The notes beneath the pieces were generated by a model. It was not told the origin of the DNA. It was given only the letters and a program-made list of their open reading frames with translations, and made no database searches. Positions 31,224 through 41,300 of a stretch of 64,000 nucleotides of DNA are shown one piece after another; position 1 is the first letter of the stretch; every line of letters starts with the position of its first letter. The stretch spans positions 698,282-762,281 of the forward strand of contig NZ_CP028105.1 in NCBI RefSeq assembly GCF_003019675.1. The letters run 5' to 3'. Both the position numbers and the translations under genes were made by a program. The stretch is from Fusobacterium ulcerans. GTDB taxonomy: Bacteria > Fusobacteriota > Fusobacteriia > Fusobacteriales > Fusobacteriaceae.

Positions 31224-34200
31224 TCAATTTATATCTACTATCTTATTTTTTTTAATAGCTTCTAACATTTTAAATTTTAATTCTTCTATTTCTCTTTCTA
31301 ATTCAGTTATATAAAGTTGTACTTGCTCTTCTGTTTCTAAATTATATTTTGAAGTTACATTTATCCTTCTTAGTTTAATTCTTTCCTTTTTTTTAGCTTT
31401 TCCATTACTTTGTTGAATGAATCCATCTTTATCTTTTTTTGCCATTTCTATTATTTTCTCTAAATTTTCTAATTCTTTTTTTTCTACTTCTTCCTTAAAA
31501 CTATTATATGTTACTTTTATCTCTTTTACAAGTTCTTCTATATCTGTCTTATCTTCTAATATACTAATAAGCTCTTTTTCTATACTATTAATTTCTTCTT
31601 TAATACTATTTCTATATTCTGTTTCTATATTAAATATAATATTTTCTAACTTTCTTCCTCTCAAAAAAATATTTGTATCTTTTATTTTATTTATTTCTTC
31701 AATAAAATCTTGCAGATTATTGTTAACCCTATTTAAAATAGCATCTCTATCTTTTAATACTTCTGAGAAAAACTCATTTTTTTTCTCTACTTTTTTCTTT
31801 AAATTATTTTTTTCATTTTCAATCAATATATTTTCTTCTAAATTTATAGCAGATATCAAATCATCTATTTCTCTTATTCTTGAATACGGATTATTATCCC
31901 TAACTATTTCTAAAAGAATATTATAGGCAGAATTATCTTTCAAACTCCCAACAAAATCAATATATTCTTCAATTCTTTTTATTTTATCAAGAGCTTCATC
32001 ATATTTTCTTTTTTTAGAATTAGTAAAAAAATCTACTACAGTTGATTGCTTTTCATATAAATCATACAACTCTTCTTCCATATCTAAAAAATCTTGTAAT
32101 ACTTTTTCCGCTTTTCCTTTAGAAAAAAGTATCTCTTTTAATAACTCTTTCCATTCTTTCAATTCTTTTTTTCCTGGATAATTTTTTTCGTTATATTCAC
32201 TTTCATATTTGCTAACACAACCTATTTTTTCCTTAAGAATAACAAATAATTCTTCCTTGGGTGAATTATTGGTAATCTCAACTCCATTTCCAAAAAAACT
32301 TTTTAATATATTATTCACTTTTTTTATAAGTTCTATATCTATTTCTTCTTTTAAAGTTATTACCACTCTCTCTAAATTTCTATTTTGAGATTTTATCAAA
32401 AGTTCTTTTGCTTCTTTTGCTTCTGTAACTATTACTTTTGATTCTTCTAAATTAATATATTTATATGTCCATAGTTCTGCTATTATTCCATTGATTGAAA
32501 ATTGATCCCATCCATAAGGTATTTTTGTAAAATAATCAGATAAATCCTTTAATGTTATATTCATCCCTCTTTTTTCTTGTATTGTAATCTTATTTAAAAC
32601 TTCTTTAATTGCTTCACAATTTACATTAGTCTCTAAATCTTTTTCTATTTTAATAAGTTGATCATTTCCAGAAAAATCATATGTTAATACTTCTTTTATT
32701 TTATTTTCATCATATTTTTTTACAATTAATCTTGCATTTTTAAATCTATAATTAGCAGCAGCTTTAAGTGCTTCCTCTATTACTTTCCCAGCATCTTTTG
32801 CTTTTATACTGATTTTATGTCCATATATAAATACTTCTGCTTCTTGTAAAGCTATTTCTATATTATTTTGTATTCTTCTTTTTCTATTTTGATTTTCTCT
32901 TTGTTTGCTTTCTAGTATTCTAATTACAGCTTCTCTTACATTTTCTCTTTGTTTTCTCTTTATATATGACTCAATTTTTAAAGATTTTTTTATTTCTTCC
33001 ATATATCCTTCTTGATTTTCTGGAAGCTTAATAATAAGATCATACCCTTCTCTCAAACCAATAAATTCTATATTATTATAATTATCTGCACTAGGGGTAA
33101 AAATAACTATATCAATTTGCCCTCCTAGCTTACCAAAAGGATATTCATCTATTTTTCTACTAAAGCTGTATTTATTTCCTGTTTCCTCAATTGAAATATT
33201 ATTTTTATTAAAAATCTCCTTAAAAATATATGAATCAAGTTCCTTATATATATCATTAAAATCTATTTCTTCTTGATTTACTTCTCTGTTTATATCTTGC
33301 TCTTCATTTGTAAGAAAATAATAATTATCTCCATCTTTTTGGATTAATACTTGTTGTTCTAATTTTTCTAAAGCTTTTTTTATTTTTGCTTCAAGATTAA
33401 TTCTATCACATTCTATTGAATTAATCATAAAACTAGCTAAAGTATTTAAATTGGGTTCTATTCCATTGATTCCTTTTAATAAGAATAATAATTTTAAAAC
33501 TTCTAATCCGAATTCATCAATACCTCTTTCATTCTTAGCATGAATAATAGGTCTTCTAGCGTTATCTTCTAAAAATTGTTCTATTGATTCATAAAAATAA
33601 TTAAATGGAACTATTGTTCCCAATGACATATCTTTTACTCTAATTCCTGCTTCTTGAAATGAACTCAATAACGATCTTTCCCCTCTTGACATATGTTGCC
33701 CAGAATGTCCCATTTCTCTAACTTTTTCAAATACTTTTTGTAATAAATTAAATTGATACCCTACAAAAGGATAAGTCTCAGCAAAATCAAACTTATCTTT
33801 ATACAAAGAAAGAGTCATTCCTTTTTTATCAAAACTTATTAAATTTTCAATATCAATTCTCTTTTTTTCGTATAAATTTTCAATATCTTCTCTTTCAATT
33901 TCTCTTTTTTCTAATAATCTTTTCTTTATTACTTCATCTATGTTCCCACTTGATAATGGTAAAATAGTTTTAAACCTATCTTGAATTTTTGAAAAATCAT
34001 TTCTTCTACTATCGTTTGCAGTTAAAATTGTTCCTAAATCTTGTTGTGATGTTACTCCTATCCATACTCTTCCTTGAAATTTTACTCCCAAAGTTTCTAC
34101 TAAAGTTTGTAAGTTTAACATAAGTTGAGAATTTTCACCTATATATTGCCCTATTTCATCTACCAAAAATACTATTCTTTGCTTAGCTCCTTTTATTTTT

Positions 34201-34952
34201 AAATATCCTTCTATTAAATCTCTAAAACTTTCTGCACTAACAGATTTTATACTTTCTTTGTCAAGCCATCTCTCTGCACTTTCTCTAGTCATAATCTGCA
34301 TCTTTTCTATAACATCAAGAAATTCATCAGCATGAAAATCTAAATTTCTACTTCCATCTTTCCAAGTTTTCCCTGATTCTTCTTCAAAAAACTTTTTAAA
34401 TTCTTCAAATTTTCCTTCTTCCCAAAGCATTCTTTCAAATTCAGCTACTTTTATATCATCTCTTGAAAAGCCTAAATATTCATTAAATTTTTTTAAAAAT
34501 GCTACTGCAATACTATCTTTATTTTGATAAGTATCCTGATCACTAACATTATCTATATTAAAAAGAATTACATCAGTTGGAACTTCAGATGCTTTTTCTA
34601 TATTTCCTTGCAATATTGCATCTTTTAATTTACTTTCAAAAAATTCTGTTACTTTTTTCTCTCCATATTTCTTATTTTCTAATATACGACCAATCATTTT
34701 TAAAAGATGAGATTTTCCTGATCCAAAAAAACCTGAAATCCATACTCCTATATCTTCAGTTGAACTATTTAAAGAATCTACATATTTATCAAAAAATTTT
34801 GTTAAATGTTTTCTTATTTCTTCAGTTACCACATATTCACTTAACTCTGTTATTATAGTTTCTTCTTGATTACTTTCTGCTTTTACTACTCCATTTATTT
34901 TTCTTGTAATATCTTTTTGAAGTATATCTTTTATACTCAAATCACTTTTCAT
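31224..34952 (-). CDS. brxC: BREX P-loop ATPase BrxC
   Basis: A 1242-residue protein and first gene of the BREX cluster. Walker A is GFFGSGKSHLLKMIG at about residues 68-82; Walker B is in QRIVFLVDEIGQYIGE; a sensor-like GRVWIGVTSQQ follows. The C-terminal third is long charged coiled coil. BrxC (DUF499/P-loop BREX family) is needed for exclusion and interacts with PglX and PglZ. The second of two close ATGs is used because AGGAG stands three bases from the first and nine from the second. No convincing -35 was seen in the 300 bases upstream. Confidence 0.95.
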   Translation of the reverse strand: MKSDLSIKDILQKDITRKINGVVKAESNQEETIITELSEYVVTEEIRKHLTKFFDKYVDSLNSSTEDIGVWISGFFGSGKSHLLKMIGRILENKKYGEKKVTEFFESKLKDAILQGNIEKASEVPTDVILFNIDNVSDQDTYQNKDSIAVAFLKKFNEYLGFSRDDIKVAEFERMLWEEGKFEEFKKFFEEESGKTWKDGSRNLDFHADEFLDVIEKMQIMTRESAERWLDKESIKSVSAESFRDLIEGYLKIKGAKQRIVFLVDEIGQYIGENSQLMLNLQTLVETLGVKFQGRVWIGVTSQQDLGTILTANDSRRNDFSKIQDRFKTILPLSSGNIDEVIKKRLLEKREIEREDIENLYEKKRIDIENLISFDKKGMTLSLYKDKFDFAETYPFVGYQFNLLQKVFEKVREMGHSGQHMSRGERSLLSSFQEAGIRVKDMSLGTIVPFNYFYESIEQFLEDNARRPIIHAKNERGIDEFGLEVLKLLFLLKGINGIEPNLNTLASFMINSIECDRINLEAKIKKALEKLEQQVLIQKDGDNYYFLTNEEQDINREVNQEEIDFNDIYKELDSYIFKEIFNKNNISIEETGNKYSFSRKIDEYPFGKLGGQIDIVIFTPSADNYNNIEFIGLREGYDLIIKLPENQEGYMEEIKKSLKIESYIKRKQRENVREAVIRILESKQRENQNRKRRIQNNIEIALQEAEVFIYGHKISIKAKDAGKVIEEALKAAANYRFKNARLIVKKYDENKIKEVLTYDFSGNDQLIKIEKDLETNVNCEAIKEVLNKITIQEKRGMNITLKDLSDYFTKIPYGWDQFSINGIIAELWTYKYINLEESKVIVTEAKEAKELLIKSQNRNLERVVITLKEEIDIELIKKVNNILKSFFGNGVEITNNSPKEELFVILKEKIGCVSKYESEYNEKNYPGKKELKEWKELLKEILFSKGKAEKVLQDFLDMEEELYDLYEKQSTVVDFFTNSKKRKYDEALDKIKRIEEYIDFVGSLKDNSAYNILLEIVRDNNPYSRIREIDDLISAINLEENILIENEKNNLKKKVEKKNEFFSEVLKDRDAILNRVNNNLQDFIEEINKIKDTNIFLRGRKLENIIFNIETEYRNSIKEEINSIEKELISILEDKTDIEELVKEIKVTYNSFKEEVEKKELENLEKIIEMAKKDKDGFIQQSNGKAKKKERIKLRRINVTSKYNLETEEQVQLYITELEREIEELKFKMLEAIKKNKIVDIN

Positions 34953-34958
34953 AAACAT

Positions 34959-35200
34959 TCTCTCCTTACAAACTTAAGTTATTTTCTTTATATTTTATCA
35001 TAAACATTTAATTAATTTAATATTAAAATTCCTTTACTAATTTTACTTTTTATTGTTTTCTTTTTAGATATCAAAATCTTAATTTTTATTTTTCTAACTT
35101 CTTCACTACTTTTAATTGTATCATTTTTTAAAAAGGATTAATAGTTCTTCTTTACCTTAATTTTAGATATTGTCACAATTTTTATATATTATTTTAAAGC
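34959..35200. other. Gene-free AT-rich stretch upstream of brxC
   Basis: No open frame, repeat or RNA structure was recognised. An extended -10-like TGATACAAT occurs on the minus strand near 35117-35126, and a TATGAT lies near 35000, but neither has a good -35. One of them probably starts the brxC transcript. Confidence 0.4.
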
Positions 35201-35228
35201 AAAAAAATACTACAGATTTCTCTGTAGC
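35201..35228 (-). terminator. Rho-independent terminator of the AAA/PD-(D/E)XK gene
   Basis: On the minus strand GCTACAGA, a GAAA tetraloop and TCTGTAGT are followed by seven T after one A. It isolates the ATPase gene from brxC. Confidence 0.88.
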
Positions 35229-35259
35229 ATTCACAATAATATTTTTCACAATAAAAATT

Positions 35260-36903
35260 CTATTTATAATCTACTAACAAGTTTTTTTTGTAAAAAGCTA
35301 TACCTATTTTAACTATATCTTTTATTCCTCTTTCTTCTAATATAGCAGTATATTTTTTCTTTTCTATTTGATCCAAAGCTTCTTTTACATGATATTCTAA
35401 TTTTTCCTCTGATTCTACTTTAGACAACTTAAATTCAAATATATAACCAGTATGATTTTTATGTCTAGGTTCTAATATTATATCTGCTCTTCCATCTCCT
35501 GTTTCTGTATTAGAAAGAACTACATATTCTTTTTCCAGTATTACCATCAAACCTAATACAAATCCATGATAAAAAGCTTCTTTGTTATCATAAGAACTCA
35601 TTGCCACCTGTAGTATTCTTCTTAAATTAGATTCAAATGAATTTTCTCCTATAATTCTTTTTTTCTTTAAATTAGTAATCATATCTTCAAAATATCTTGT
35701 ATTCTTATTAGAAATTTTTTCTAAGAACACCTTTCTAAAAAATGAATATATTTCTCTATTAGGTATTTTCATAGAAATTTTTTCAGAAGTTATTATTTTA
35801 TCAAGAGAAAGATATCCAGTGTATAGGAGTAAAGACCATAAACTATTCTGTACAGTCAAATCATCAAACAGTAAATTTTCATCTATATATTGTTCTACAC
35901 TTTCTCCTGAAAATAATTTTTTTAAATCTTCAAAAATTTCATTGTCAGCTTCTTTTAAAACCTCGTTTATTAAAAAGTTATCTGAGCTATTTACCCAATA
36001 TGATTTTAATAATCTACTTTCTATATAGTACAAAATTGACCACGGATTATATATTTCTGTATTTCCAAACTTATACCCATTATACCAGTTTCTTACTTCT
36101 TCCAATTTATATTCAATTTGATAATATTTTAAAGCTGATTCAACTTCATCTTCTGTAAGCCCAAAATATTGTGAATAGTTATCATCTAATATACTGTAAA
36201 CCATTAGATTATTCAATCCAGAAAATATTCCTTCTTTGGCTACTCTTAATATTCCTGTCATTACACCAATATAGAGATACTTATTTCCTTTTAAAGTTGA
36301 ACTATACAATCCTCTAAAAAATTCCATAGCTTCTTTATAGTAACCATTTTCATATGCTGAAACAATAGCTGTATCATATTCATCAATTAAGACAACTACT
36401 TTTTTTCCATATTGATCATACAATAATTGTGACAAAAATTTCAAAGAATTAATTGCTTCAACTTCGTTTACCTCTTTTTTTAAATAATTAATAAACAGCT
36501 CTTTATCAATTGGATTCAAGTCATCTAAAATATCAATATTTTCTCTGTACACTTCACTTATCAATATTTTAACCTGTTCAAACAATTTTTCATAAGTATT
36601 AAATTTAACTTCTTTAAAAGAAATAAATATGACTGGATATTGACCTTGTTCAACCATTGTTGAAGTTTTTTCTATATTTAGACTTTTAAATAATTCTCTA
36701 TTTTTTTTATTTCCTTTTATATCATAAAAATATTTCAGCATAGACATATTTAAAGTTTTTCCAAATCTTCTTGGTCTTGTAAATAACAGTGTTTTCCCTA
36801 TATTTTTAGATATCTCTTCAATAAACAGACTCTTATCTGCATAAAAATAATCATTATCTATTATATTTTTAAAATCATCTATTCCTATTGGCAGCTCCTT
36901 CAT
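35260..36903 (-). CDS. AAA-ATPase-like protein with C-terminal PD-(D/E)XK nuclease domain
   Basis: A 547-residue protein. The N-terminal AAA-ATPase_like domain (PF09820 type) has LPIGIDDFKNII, YFYADKSLFIEEI and the P-loop-like RPRRFGKTLNMSML (about residues 37-50), and VVVLIDEYDTAI is Walker B. The C-terminal region (YEPR-like EPRHKNHTGYIFEFKLSK) carries the acidic and Lys residues of a PD-(D/E)XK nuclease fold. The family is widespread and often repeated in anaerobe genomes; its role is unsettled, with defence or mobile-element links suggested. The start at 36903 has an AGAGGTG site; an extended -10 (TGGTATAAT) lies upstream. Confidence 0.85.
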   Translation of the reverse strand: MKELPIGIDDFKNIIDNDYFYADKSLFIEEISKNIGKTLLFTRPRRFGKTLNMSMLKYFYDIKGNKKNRELFKSLNIEKTSTMVEQGQYPVIFISFKEVKFNTYEKLFEQVKILISEVYRENIDILDDLNPIDKELFINYLKKEVNEVEAINSLKFLSQLLYDQYGKKVVVLIDEYDTAIVSAYENGYYKEAMEFFRGLYSSTLKGNKYLYIGVMTGILRVAKEGIFSGLNNLMVYSILDDNYSQYFGLTEDEVESALKYYQIEYKLEEVRNWYNGYKFGNTEIYNPWSILYYIESRLLKSYWVNSSDNFLINEVLKEADNEIFEDLKKLFSGESVEQYIDENLLFDDLTVQNSLWSLLLYTGYLSLDKIITSEKISMKIPNREIYSFFRKVFLEKISNKNTRYFEDMITNLKKKRIIGENSFESNLRRILQVAMSSYDNKEAFYHGFVLGLMVILEKEYVVLSNTETGDGRADIILEPRHKNHTGYIFEFKLSKVESEEKLEYHVKEALDQIEKKKYTAILEERGIKDIVKIGIAFYKKNLLVDYK

Positions 36904-36937
36904 AAATCTACACCTCTCTTTCATCTCATTCTTTTAT

Positions 36938-36946
36938 ATTATACCA
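36938..36946 (-). promoter_or_regulatory. Extended -10 promoter of the AAA/PD-(D/E)XK gene
   Basis: On the minus strand TGGTATAAT fits the extended -10 pattern TGnTATAAT, about 35 bases before the start codon. The -35 is poor. It lies between jetD and the ATPase gene and suggests separate transcription from Wadjet. Confidence 0.5.
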
Positions 36947-37001
36947 TATCTCTTTCTGCTTTTATATTTAATCTCTAATCTCATTTTCACCTTTTTTTAA
37001 T

Positions 37002-38285
37002 TTACAAGTCCCAGTTTATTTTTTTAATATCTTCCTTCATTTTATCAAGAATTAATTCTTGATACCCTGCTCTTTTTTTATTTTTTACTTCTTCTATAAG
37101 CTCAATAAAGCAATCACTTTTTATCTTTTCTAATTTTTTCATACTTTCTTCTGAAATAATTTTTTCTGATATATTTAATTTATAATCTTCTATTGTAAAG
37201 CACCATGGAATTATTTTACTTCCTCTTCTTTGAATAAGCTTATCTGCTATCTCAATTCCTTCAGGATCAATATCTCCAGAATAATAAAGAGTACATCCTT
37301 TTCGACATAACATGTCTATTAAAATTAAAGAAGCTGTTTTTAGCTGACCTGAAGTGCATAATAAAGCTATTTCTTTATCTTTAAAATATTCACATAAGTA
37401 TGAAAATACCATCTGATTTTCCACAATAAAAACCTTTTTTCTTTTACAGTCAGCTTTTATTACTTTCTTCAAGTTAGACATAGTGATTATATATTCTTCT
37501 GATTGTTTTATAAATTCTTCATATGCTTGGTGAATTCCTTTTTCTGTATGAAGACTTATTCCAAAAGCAGTGGTGAAACTAGAGATAGTATCTACTTCTA
37601 TTCCTGAAATATAGTACAGCTCAAGAACTTTTTCCGCTTCTTTTGTATATTCCATATTATTAATATGAAACAGTAAATTTAAAAGGAGTTGTCCTGCTGG
37701 CATACCACGATCAAAATAGTGTGGATTAGAAGTTATTTCAGCTCCTAATATGGCTATTTTTATTCTTTCCTTTGATTTTTTTAAAAAATTTATAGCTTTT
37801 ATTGTAAAATATATCATATTTTCTGTTTCTGTATTATCAGCATCATGTTTATAAAATGATCCCTTATCCCTAATTATTTTTTCTAATAATTCAGCAGCAG
37901 TTTCATTATACTCTTCTGCTATTTTTAATCTCTCTTTTATATTTTGAAAAAAAATTTCCTTAGACATTTCTTTTTCTATCTTTTTTTCTTTTTTAGTAAT
38001 AATGCTCTCTGAAAAGTATCCCTCTAAAAGATCCATCAGTTCAATTTCTCTAAACCTTGATTCTTTTAAAACTTTTTCAAATTCAGATATTTTAAATTTT
38101 ATCTTATTTCCTTCCATTACTCTTCCCAGCAATCCTTTTATAGCTTCTACTTCAATTTTTTCTGGATTATCTATTACTATATTTCCAGAAAGTTTCCCAT
38201 AAGATATATATTTATCTTTTAGTTGCTGAAATATACGTTTATATCCTTTACTTTCTTTGAAATATCTAATACATTCATTCAACAT
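37002..38285 (-). CDS. jetD: Wadjet type II nuclease subunit JetD (TIGR02679)
   Basis: A 427-residue protein matching the TIGR02679/DUF2399 pattern. The N-terminal half is helical; the C-terminal half has a Toprim-like nuclease core: VFIVENQMVFSYL with a catalytic Glu, and YYSGDIDPEGIEIADKLI (about residue 335) with the DxD pair. JetD cleaves circular plasmid DNA that the JetABC motor has extruded. AGGAG is three bases from the first ATG and nine from the second, so 38285 is used. It follows jetC by about 15 bases and ends the operon. Confidence 0.92.
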   Translation of the reverse strand: MLNECIRYFKESKGYKRIFQQLKDKYISYGKLSGNIVIDNPEKIEVEAIKGLLGRVMEGNKIKFKISEFEKVLKESRFREIELMDLLEGYFSESIITKKEKKIEKEMSKEIFFQNIKERLKIAEEYNETAAELLEKIIRDKGSFYKHDADNTETENMIYFTIKAINFLKKSKERIKIAILGAEITSNPHYFDRGMPAGQLLLNLLFHINNMEYTKEAEKVLELYYISGIEVDTISSFTTAFGISLHTEKGIHQAYEEFIKQSEEYIITMSNLKKVIKADCKRKKVFIVENQMVFSYLCEYFKDKEIALLCTSGQLKTASLILIDMLCRKGCTLYYSGDIDPEGIEIADKLIQRRGSKIIPWCFTIEDYKLNISEKIISEESMKKLEKIKSDCFIELIEEVKNKKRAGYQELILDKMKEDIKKINWDL

Positions 38286-38300
38286 TAACATTTGCTCCTT

Positions 38301-41300
38301 TTACATCTCTAGAGTTTTTTTCTTTCCATCCCAATAGAAATGATTAACTTTTACCATTTTTAAATCTCTTCTATTTATTAATTCTGCTATTCTTAATTTT
38401 TTTACAGTTTCATAACATCCCCATAATATTTGTGAATTCATGATATAATCAAAATCAAGTTTGTCTATCAACTCAAACATACTGCTTATATTTTTATCAT
38501 CTATTCCTGCAAAAGCTTCGTCTAAAGCTATTATCCTTGGACAATCCTCTTTTGCTTTTTTATACTGAGCAGATGCTGCTGCTAATAAAGGAATATATAT
38601 TGACATCGCCTTTTCTCCACCACTAAATCTATTAAAAGCATTATTAGTCAGTTCTTTTTTATTCTCCCCTTCTCTATGATAATATATTCTAAATTCAAAC
38701 CATTCTCTATAGTCTAGAATCTCTCTTATAGAATCTATATAGTTTACTTCTTCGCCTTTAATTTCCATCTCTTCTCTAATTAAATTTAGTTTGCTTTTAA
38801 AATGTTCTGATATTTTCTGTAAGTCTTCAGCTGGCAATAACTTTCCATCTTTTCTTAATAATATTTCCAGCTCATTTATTTCTAATTCAGATTCATTAAG
38901 TTTTTCTTTAGGTTTCCATTCCATAGAAAATTTCATTTTCATAGATGTTTCCATTTCTGACATTATTTTAGACATTTCTTTTATCCATTTTCTACTCTCA
39001 TAAATCTGATCATTTAATTTATGTCCTATATTTCCTGATAAAATGTCTACTATAAGCTTTCTATCTTCTCTTTCAATAGCATATTCTCTCTGCTCAATTT
39101 CTTCACTAAGAATTTTTTCAAACTCATACAAAGATAATTTTTTACCATTATTAATCATTCTTATATATATTCTCTTCCTACAATACTCATAATCATCTTC
39201 AAAAATTTCTTCAGTAGCTGCCATGTATTCATACAATCTACTGCTGTTATCATTAAATTTTTTCATCAGAGATACAGTTATCCCCTCTGTTGTTTTTTCA
39301 CTATCTTTTACATTTTTGAGAATTTCTTCAAGAAGTTTTTCCTCTTCTCCTTTTTCATATTGCACTACATATCCTAAAGAAAGTTCTTCTTTGTAATATT
39401 CAAGTGTTTTTTCTACTGCTCTTTCTTTTGCTTCAACCTTTTTATTTTCAGAATTTAATATTTCTTCTCTTCCTTGAATAGTTGTATCAACTCTAATAAT
39501 ATTTCTATCTGCTTTATCATATTGTTCTTTTAGTTCTAACTTTTCTTCTTTAAGATTTTTTAATTTCTCTGCTGCTGCAACATTTTTAGGACTATTTAAA
39601 ACTTCTTGCAGTTTTTCTATAGCTTTTTGATATTTTTCTAATTCATTTTTCCCTTTTCTTATTTTATCTCTATAAAAATCTATTAATTCTTCCGATTTTC
39701 CTTCCATTTCTTCAGTTCTTATTATTTCATATTTAGAACTTTGATAGTTTCTTAATTGATTTTCAAGTTCATATATACTTTTCAGATATTCTTTTGAAGC
39801 TGTTTCTGCTTCTTTATACTCTGCTACCTTTTTCTCAAAAGGAAGTATTCTACATCTAGTTATTACCTTTTGATTCCATTCTCTATATTCGGTTTTAATT
39901 CTATTTAATTTATCTTCTCTTATTTCTAATTCATTTTTAATTTTTTGAAAAGCATATTCTATATCTTTTTTTAATTTTATACTTGTATCTAAATCATCAT
40001 ACAGAGGTACATTTTTATATTCTTCAATTAAAGCTGATATTTTATTAGATATATCTTCTATCATAAGATCAAAATTTTCTATTTCATGTAACAACTCTGC
40101 ACATTTTTCTTCTTTTTCTAAAATATATTTCTGTAATTTTTCTTTTCTTGTTTGAACCCCTATATATGAAGCTTCTTCTTTACTGCTACTGTACCCTTCT
40201 AAAACTCCATTTTTAAAATATCCATCTTTTTCTAAAATAATAATATCCTCATTTTTTTCTTGCTCTGATGGAGATATATTCTTAAAAAAGTCTTCTATAA
40301 CTTCTTTTACATTTTCCCTTATATTTTCAGCAACAAGTTTATTGTATTTAAAATTCTTGTCAGAATTTTTTTTACTAGTGATTATAATATCTGAATATTT
40401 ACTTATTATGTCCTTTGCTCTTTCTCTCTCTTCGTATGGAATAACTAAGGAATCAAGTATTCCACTATCTTTTAGTTGTGCTTCCAGTGTATTTCTTTCA
40501 ATCTCAGATAAATTTTCTGCAAAATCTACTGTTTCATAAAAAGCCATAAACTCTATGCCTGCCTTTTTCAAGTCTTTTCTGCATTGAATTACTTCATCTT
40601 TTCTCATTGGAACACTATCTTCCATATTCTTTAATTCCTCTAATTCTTTTAGTTCAATTTTATATTCTCTTGTTTTAACTGTTTTTATATGTCCTAACTC
40701 TATTTTTTCTTGCTGAAGTTCTTGGTTTTTCAAATTATAGTTTTTCTCTAATATTTTTTTTATTTCTCCAGCTTCTATCAATCCTTCATATTTTTTTATT
40801 AATTCAATAATTTTATCCAAATCACTTTTCGAAATTTTTAAAAACTCATTTTTCTCTTTTAAAATATAAAAATTTTCTACTAGATTATCTCTGGCTCTTT
40901 CTTCCATTCCTTGAGCCTTTAACATTTCATCTTCTATTCTATCTCTCTCGTTTCTATAACTATTTACTTCTTCCTCTTCTTTCTCTAAATCTTCTGACAA
41001 TTTTTTCATTTTCTCTAATGCTTCAAGACCTAGATTTATATTTTTTTGATAAACTTCCAAATTATTTTTTATGGACTCTAATTTTTCTGCTATTTCTTTC
41101 TGAAATATTTCATTTTCATCTTTTAAATGTCCTTCAAATAAAAGAGTTTCATTTATATCTTTCAATTCCTGATATATTTTTTTTATTTTATACTTTACAC
41201 TTTCTATTCTATTTTCTTCTTCTCTTTTTCTAATTCCTTGTCTCTTTAGCTCTGTATTGTGTTCTTCTAACTTGTCTTCCTCTTCTTTTATTTCTTTTTC

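Noticed and set aside
31417-31926. Plus-strand open frame of 169 codons inside brxC
   Set aside because: It is the antisense shadow of the Lys/Glu-rich coiled coil, giving a Ser/Phe-rich protein with no ribosome binding site or family motif.
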